A DNA stretch of 64,000 bases, from assembly GCF_902459465.1 (NCBI RefSeq), contig NW_022985728.1, positions 1 to 64,000 of the forward strand, given 5' to 3'. Of this stretch, positions 58,540 through 64,000 are shown piece by piece. Below the pieces are notes generated by a model. That model ran no database searches. It had not been told where the DNA came from and worked only from the letters and a program-made list of their open reading frames with translations. A program made the translations under genes and the position numbers. Source of the DNA: Asterias rubens. Its lineage: Eukaryota; Echinodermata; Asteroidea; Forcipulatida; Asteriidae. Each line of letters opens with the position of its first letter. Position 1 is the first letter of the stretch.

Positions 58540-58930
58540 GTTCATGCCAGTAGCGTAAAGCTTAAGGGCATAATATAAATAGGTCTGATTTATATTTGTC
58601 AGAACACTAAGTGAGTGGCTTCCTAAGACGAGAGGAGATAGTAATGGCCGTTCACTACGTAACTCACATTTGTTTACAACTCCTAATGTACATACCAAGC
58701 GACATGCTAATAGTGCAATCCCTTACATGACAAAACTCCTTAATGATAATTTTGTGTTATTAATTTTTAATGTTTTTTTTTCGTTTTTGCAGTTATATTT
58801 TTCTGCTCATCTATGTCTGTAATTTTATTGTTTTATCTGTAAATTTTGTAAATTCAATGTAATTTTGCCTATGGCAACTAATTTGAATGTTTTTAATAAA
58901 CCATGAAATAAAATAAATAAATAAATAATA
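58540..58930 (+). mobile_element. Non-LTR retrotransposon 3' end fragment
   Basis: A short frame encodes LSEWLPKTRGDSNGRSLRNS, then FTTPNVHTKRHANSAIPYMT and KLLN, the usual C-terminus of several LINE RT ORFs, followed by a short untranslated region and an (AAATA)n tail. The rest of the element is absent, as in 5' truncation. Confidence 0.6.
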
Positions 58931-59058
58931 AGTAAGTGTGGACCAACCTAGACCTACATTATCCAGTTTTTCACTAGTGTAATGATAAGTTGAGTAATTC
59001 TTTGCTATGAAATTTGCCTTGTCAATTAATTTGCCTTGTTATTTCAAATTTGCAAAAG

Positions 59059-60614
59059 GCTGCTACTATTATGGCTTCAAAAACACGGAAGGTTGAAAGA
59101 TAACCAAACTGGTCCAACGAAAATGTTGAGCCAGCTTGTAAGAAAACACTGAAATTTTTTAACATGAAATCCGTTACATTAATAACATGAATACAAAAAC
59201 AGAGTATGTGTTGCTTTATATGGCCTGCCGATTGTAAGCAGTGTCTGTTGTTTAAAATTTTTAAAAATGCTACTATTATGGCTTCAAAAAAGCGGTAGGT
59301 TGAAAGAAAACCAAACTGGTCCAACGAGGAAGTTAACATTTTGAGCCAGTTTGTGCGGGAGCACACCGTCGACCGGGCAGTGGGACCAGATGCAAGTCGA
59401 CTGCACGGGATGACCGAGTGAAGGAAGTGCACTTGAGGGAGGTAGCGGAGGTTTTGGTGGCGTGTGGGGGGAGGGCCAGAGACCGGACCCAAATTAGAAA
59501 AAAGTGGCGGACGTTTGCAGTCAGTCAAGAGGATACTACAGGCGCTGCCATACTACAGGTAATGACAATGTGACTTACAATCAAACTATGGTTCGAGAGA
59601 AAACTTTGTGTATGTATAAATTTAGGTTTAAATACCATTTATACATGTACATGTACATGAAGTATGACTCATAACACAAAACTATATATAGGAAAACATG
59701 AAAACAAATCAAATCATTACCAATAAATCACTAACTCTTTCACATATGAATGATTAATGCAATACCAGATTTAATTTTAGGAGGAGGTAGTAAACCACCT
59801 ACAAACATATGAGTTGGTGTTATCGGCCATGCTTCCGGTTGCGAAAGATGGCATTTTATCCAAAGATGATGGAGAAAGCTGTCCGGACTTTCAAATGGCT
59901 TTAGAAGCTGTGGCTCAGGGTCAAAACATAAAAATTGCCGTCATCTAGAAAATTTGTATTAAAAAACATTATAAAATGGTTGCAACAGACCACAAGTAAA
60001 ACAACGAAAGAAACCTGGTGAAATTGAAACAGAATGATCTTCTTTGTAAATATATGCTGATGACGATAGTGTTTTGAGTTTGTTTTAGCAGGGGCGTTCT
60101 TCTCAGAACCACAACTCATAGAATGAAATGTATTGTGTTTTGCACATACAGTGTTTATTTTATTACCACTGAGCAAAATTAAAAATCCTGAGCAAATCAA
60201 TCTCCGAAACCAATAATTTTGGTACTAAACCTTTAATAAAGGTTTTTCAAAATAAAAATGGTTGTTGATTATTTTGATCTTCTTTTTACAGACATCTCAC
60301 AACAGCTAGATGGGGAAATGGAGGAAGTTGAGGAGGTACATGGAGAAGAAGAAGGACCGGTTCATGTGGAAGAAGAAAGTAGGCCTACCATTGAGAAGAG
60401 CGTTGGGGCAACCAAAAACAGTATCAAAACAACCGGACAGCAGGACTCCATCCTTCAGATTGAAAGGGAACGCCTGGTGGTAGAGGAGAAGCAGTTGGAA
60501 GTGTCCGAAGCGATGGTCGAGTCTTTGAAGGACTTAAATCGCACTTTCCAACAGTTCCTCTCTATCACCCTTCATAAGAGTGGCTTAGAACTTGTACAAA
60601 ACCCTGAAGTTTAA
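59059..60614 (+). pseudogene. Second Harbinger Myb-like protein gene, decayed
   Basis: 59290-59575 encodes MASKKR, a TAG, VERKPNWSNEEVNILSQFV, then after a shift DRTQIRKKWRTFAVSQED, a Myb/SANT-like fold with Trp spacing. Exon 59781-59919 (EEVVNHLQTYELVLSAMLPV) joins in phase 1 to 60292-60614 (DISQQLDGEMEEVEEVHGEE), which ends in a coiled coil (LQIERERLVVEEKQLEVSEA) like that of the gene at 46555-49594. A duplicate of the first segment, also with stops, lies at 59071-59150. In-frame stops and a frameshift make the first exon dead; the last two exons remain open. No transposase partner is visible. Confidence 0.7.
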
Positions 60615-61215
60615 TTAATGAATTTTAATATTAATTCCGTGTCAACCCAACATACTTTTGGATTTTGATAAGAATTCTAGAGTCAGCATTCTTCTTAAAT
60701 TCCACAGGCTAGTTGCCCTAATTTATACATAAATTTTTTAATTTGATATGGATTGCCTGTGTTCAAAGACATAGTCTTGCCCTTCATTTTCGTTTTATTT
60801 TAAAAAAATACCACTTCCAGGTGATTTTAATCTTTTTTTCTTCCATACTTATTGATGGCAAGACTGAATACTTAAACACCCATTTTTTCAAATAATGAGT
60901 AAGGACTGTACTCGTTTTAAAATGGGATGATGTATCTTGGCTGTGATGTTTATTTACAAACACGATTTATCATGTTGTAAACTTACTACAGCAGTTTATG
61001 AAAGCCATGATATATGGTTGACATTGGAAAGCACATTCGTGGCAGTCATCTAGTGGGGAACTTCATAAAATACCGATTCTTTGGATGGAACAAAGGTTTT
61101 ATCAATTCCAAAATCTACATCTTCCACCAATCAAGCTAAATTTAATAAATTTCTGAAAAGCAATGTGCACAGTTCCTGAACAAAATCAAAGAATAATGCC
61201 AGAATCGTCATGTAC
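60615..61215. other. No gene seen
   Basis: AT-rich spacer between the Harbinger relic and the DUF6589-like gene. Confidence 0.5.
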
Positions 61216-63067
61216 CTGGTAGAAATTGCCCAACACATGAAAATCAGCAATCACAGGAACAAGGCCCTCAAGTCGATCACTGGATGTAGTAGAGTTAATT
61301 TGGTCTCGCCTGCAGGAACTCTCCCTTTCACCTGTGAGAAGATCTCCTGAACTGATGATGGGTGTTACCTTATCACTTTTATGTCCCGGGACATGATTGT
61401 GCAGGTGGTGCATGATGTTGTATATGCCGTCTGTCTTGTTCTCACCCTCCATCAATACTCCAAGATTAACCTATGTACACACAAAATCAAATAAATTAGC
61501 TGTGCAGATCCCAACTTATTTTATTTATTTTGACAGTTTGCACTTTGGGGTTTCAAATCTTATTGCTATTGCCAACACTGAAACTTCTGCAATGATTAGG
61601 CCTATTTATGGCCAATTTGTTCGGATAACATTAAATATTTAAGTGGACCCCCCATCCGCAGTGGTCTGTCCTTTTTGGACTTAAGGCAAACAGATTTGTC
61701 CTTATGGATAAAGTAAAGGAAATGTTGTCTGAGCAATATCTCGAGAAGTATACTTGTCATATCAACTCAAAACTTTGTTTGTGGATTGTTCTGTTTCTGG
61801 ATTGGTCTTGGGATCACTATGACTTAAACAAAAGAATGCCTTCCCACCATACTATTATCCCTCTGCCTTTCTCACCTATCCTCCCCCACTCATCTTTCCC
61901 AGCCTTCTATACAACCGCCCAAAAAAGACACTGTTCTAATGTCCAGAAACGGACTGGCTTGCGGGGCATTGGTGTATCCGAACACGATTTTTCTTGTTTT
62001 TGGGTTTTTCTTTTTGAGGGCATTCAATTCTCCTGTTTTTAAAATTCTTAAGAGTACATAATACGTAATTTATACTTACGATTTTAGATTTCTGCTGCAG
62101 TTCTGCCATGTGTTTGTGATAAATTGGACTGGTGATATGTGCTGGAATGTTCTCGCAAATGATGTCGTCTGACACAGTTGGGAGAAACTCTGAAACATCA
62201 ATTTTATCTACAGTTGTTATGTGGTCATTATTTGGCAGGTGATGTGATTTAACTCTGTTTTGGATGGCAATCATCTGGACCATGTGATGATCTGTACCAT
62301 GTTGTTTTCTTGATGTGTAGCGGGGATGGACAATTACATCTACATTGTCCATGACAAGTTGATAACCCATGTCAGACCTGCTTTATTGAATTCTTCAACT
62401 AGTTCTTTACTGCCACTGTCTTGTAGTTGTCGTTTGTTACATTCAGCCTCAAAAGTTTCCTTAGCCCACTGTTTCACATCCTTGTCGAAATCAACTCCAA
62501 AATCTAGCTGCCGTCGCATCACTGTTTTATAATTTGTGCTGATGTTCCGATTTTGAAGATGCTGGAAGGCAGACAACTTTGCACCACTTTTTTTTGAGAA
62601 CAAGCGATGTCAACACTTGATGTGCATTCATCGTTTGTGAGCTACAGTTAATGAGAATGCCAGCAGCTGTTGTCACACCTGGGATGAGTGTTTCTTTAGT
62701 TTTCTTAATATTTCGTTTTATGTGAGTGTTTTCTGCAACAGCATGAAGAGTTGATTACCAGCAATGGTGCTTTCAGTTGCAGTTCAAGGTCTTGTTGGGT
62801 AAAGTTGAACTTATTGAGGTCTTCAATGGTGGATTCACTGAAAAGAGAGTGGTTATCTGGATCACAAAGGTTATCAGCTTCTTCAACAACAGATTGAATA
62901 AAACTGGCTGTGATGTCATCTTTGGCTTCCTTTATAGATATGACATGCTGTATTGCTCTGTGGTGATCACCTGCACACAATGCGGCAGCAACTTGTATCC
63001 ATGGGCCAGACAGCTGTCTTTTCTGTGCATGATTTACATACTGTAATACTACCTGTAGATGATTCAA
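61216..63067 (-). pseudogene. DUF6589-type protein, frameshifted
   Basis: Minus-strand gene. An N-terminal exon (about 63050-62760) has QLSGPWIQVAAALCAGDHHR and NHSLFSESTIEDLNKFNF. The core (62750-62080) has KKTKETLIPGVTTAAGILIN, MNAHQVLTSLV, KSGAKLSAFQHLQNRNIS and GYQLVMDNVDVIVHPRYTSR. It splices in phase 0 at 62080/61470 (ATC|GTAAGT; ATAG|GTTAAT) to NLGVLMEGENKTDGIYNIMH and GGDQLT-like SSGDLLTGER, ending at a CAG|GTACATG donor at 61216, so another exon should follow. Family blocks are those of DUF6589, a repeated protein of unknown function in metazoans and fungi. Frame changes near 62745, 62588 (an A-run) and 62355 suggest a dead copy; the A-run one could be a sequencing error. Confidence 0.65.
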
Positions 63068-64000
63068 GAGAGAACAACATTTAAGTAAATAATCTAGTTG
63101 TCCAACTGTTTCAAAATTTGGCTTAGGATCTTGTTGTTGTTGTAATGCCTATTATATTTGAAAACAATTATCTGGGTGACATTAGGCCCTAATAAAAGAC
63201 CTATCTCATCCACTGTCTGCTAGGAAATAACAATGCCAATGTTGGTTTTATTTTGCTGATTATGCTGATAGTGTAACCCGGAAAATGGGTACACTTAGAA
63301 AAAGAATGAATAAAGCCAAATAAAAATGCTAACTATGGGGGCACTCGCTTGAACAAATGAGAAAAACCAAGATCGGTAGGGCTAAGACGCGAGGAGATGC
63401 AAAAATATAGGAACAGTGACTCAAAGTGTAGGTTTCTCAACAAAATAATAAAAAATAAATTTATTGACTATAAATCAATCAACAAAAGCAGTATTAAACA
63501 ATAAAAACCTCTAGACCAAACTCAGGATCTAAACTTTCTTCCTTATAAACCTTAAATTAAACCAGTCAAACCTAAACCAAGATATCTAACTGAAACTCAA
63601 AAACCAAAACTAAACCAGAGTTAAACCTAAACCTGAAACACAGTGTCAAAGAAAAGTTACAAATTAAAATCAAAATGGCTTTAGGATACCGAGTCCAAAA
63701 CAGCAGAAAATACTTGAAGATGTCAAATTAATCGTAGAAGTTAAAACTTGTGATGAGGCACACATAAGTGTGCAGTGTTCCTCTTTCGCTGCCAGGCTGC
63801 TATCTGATTATAATTATATACAATGCACTGGATGGGTCACTACACTACCAAAGGATTAAGAAACTGTTTACCAACATGTAACAAAAGACTTCTAAGAAAT
63901 AACAACCTACATGTACAGGGGTGCAATAAAACAGCTGAAGGGACAATGTAAACAGGAAAAGCAATTAACTAGAACCTGGAATTAACTAACTTGAATAATA
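63068..64000. other. No gene seen
   Basis: AT-rich sequence with loose AAACCTAAAC-type repetition around 63540-63640. It may include upstream exons of the DUF6589-like gene, but none is supported. Confidence 0.45.

Noticed and set aside
56937..60614. A second complete Harbinger element around the Myb relic
   Set aside because: A possible left end exists at 56937 but no matching right end or duplication was found.

Overview
The window looks like repeat-dense nuclear DNA of an echinoderm, most likely a sea star. Genes are spliced and AT-rich, and several palindromic MITE families and a tRNA-derived repeat recur in a form I associate with asteroid genomes. That placement rests on recognition of repeat families and is an inference. 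I see no bacterial-style operon, rRNA or CRISPR array. Almost everything recognisable belongs to mobile elements; only a few loci could be ordinary host genes.

Left third (1-19440): a three-level nest of insertions. The outer layer is a decayed Penelope-like element (reverse transcriptase plus GIY-YIG-like tail, 1-1952) whose 3' end reappears at 19181-19440. Its 3' untranslated region is split by a second unit (1953-19180). The ends of that unit are inverted arrays of a roughly 160-bp satellite, and its core is a minus-strand gene for a CXC-domain/PIN-nuclease-like protein. That gene is in turn split near its N-terminus by a third unit of about 9.2 kb (8424-17603). The third unit has inverted ends made of a conserved tip, an array of 21-bp repeats, and a duplicated promoter plus first coding exon. 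It carries a HECT-type ubiquitin-ligase-like gene (+) and a DDE integrase gene (-) facing inward. Joining the two flanks across this unit restores the reading frame of the CXC gene, and a near-perfect 8-bp duplication flanks it.

Middle (19441-46300): long stretches without genes separate a PHD-finger protein with 13 copies of a GAHQAVNLGR repeat (22533-23843), a two-exon fragment with an SGNH-like GDS motif, a seven-exon DNA N4/N6-methyltransferase-like gene (31238-37795), a 1.8-kb minisatellite with a 29-bp unit (38194-39982), two terminal exons of an unknown gene, a Harbinger transposase relic and a broken non-LTR retrotransposon (43700-46010).

Right third (46300-64000): an 8.6-kb Harbinger element (46309-54873) has matching inverted ends, a 3-bp CTG target duplication, a Myb-like protein gene (+) and a two-exon DDE transposase gene (-). 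It sits in a short minus-strand ORF. Beyond it lie MITEs, a LINE 3' fragment, a second decayed Harbinger Myb-like gene and a frameshifted DUF6589-type gene.

In the two large DNA elements the partner genes start near opposite ends and converge. In the 9.2-kb element both apparently start from a terminal copy of the same promoter/exon cassette. That element and the satellite-ended CXC unit are the best candidates here for poorly described mobile systems.
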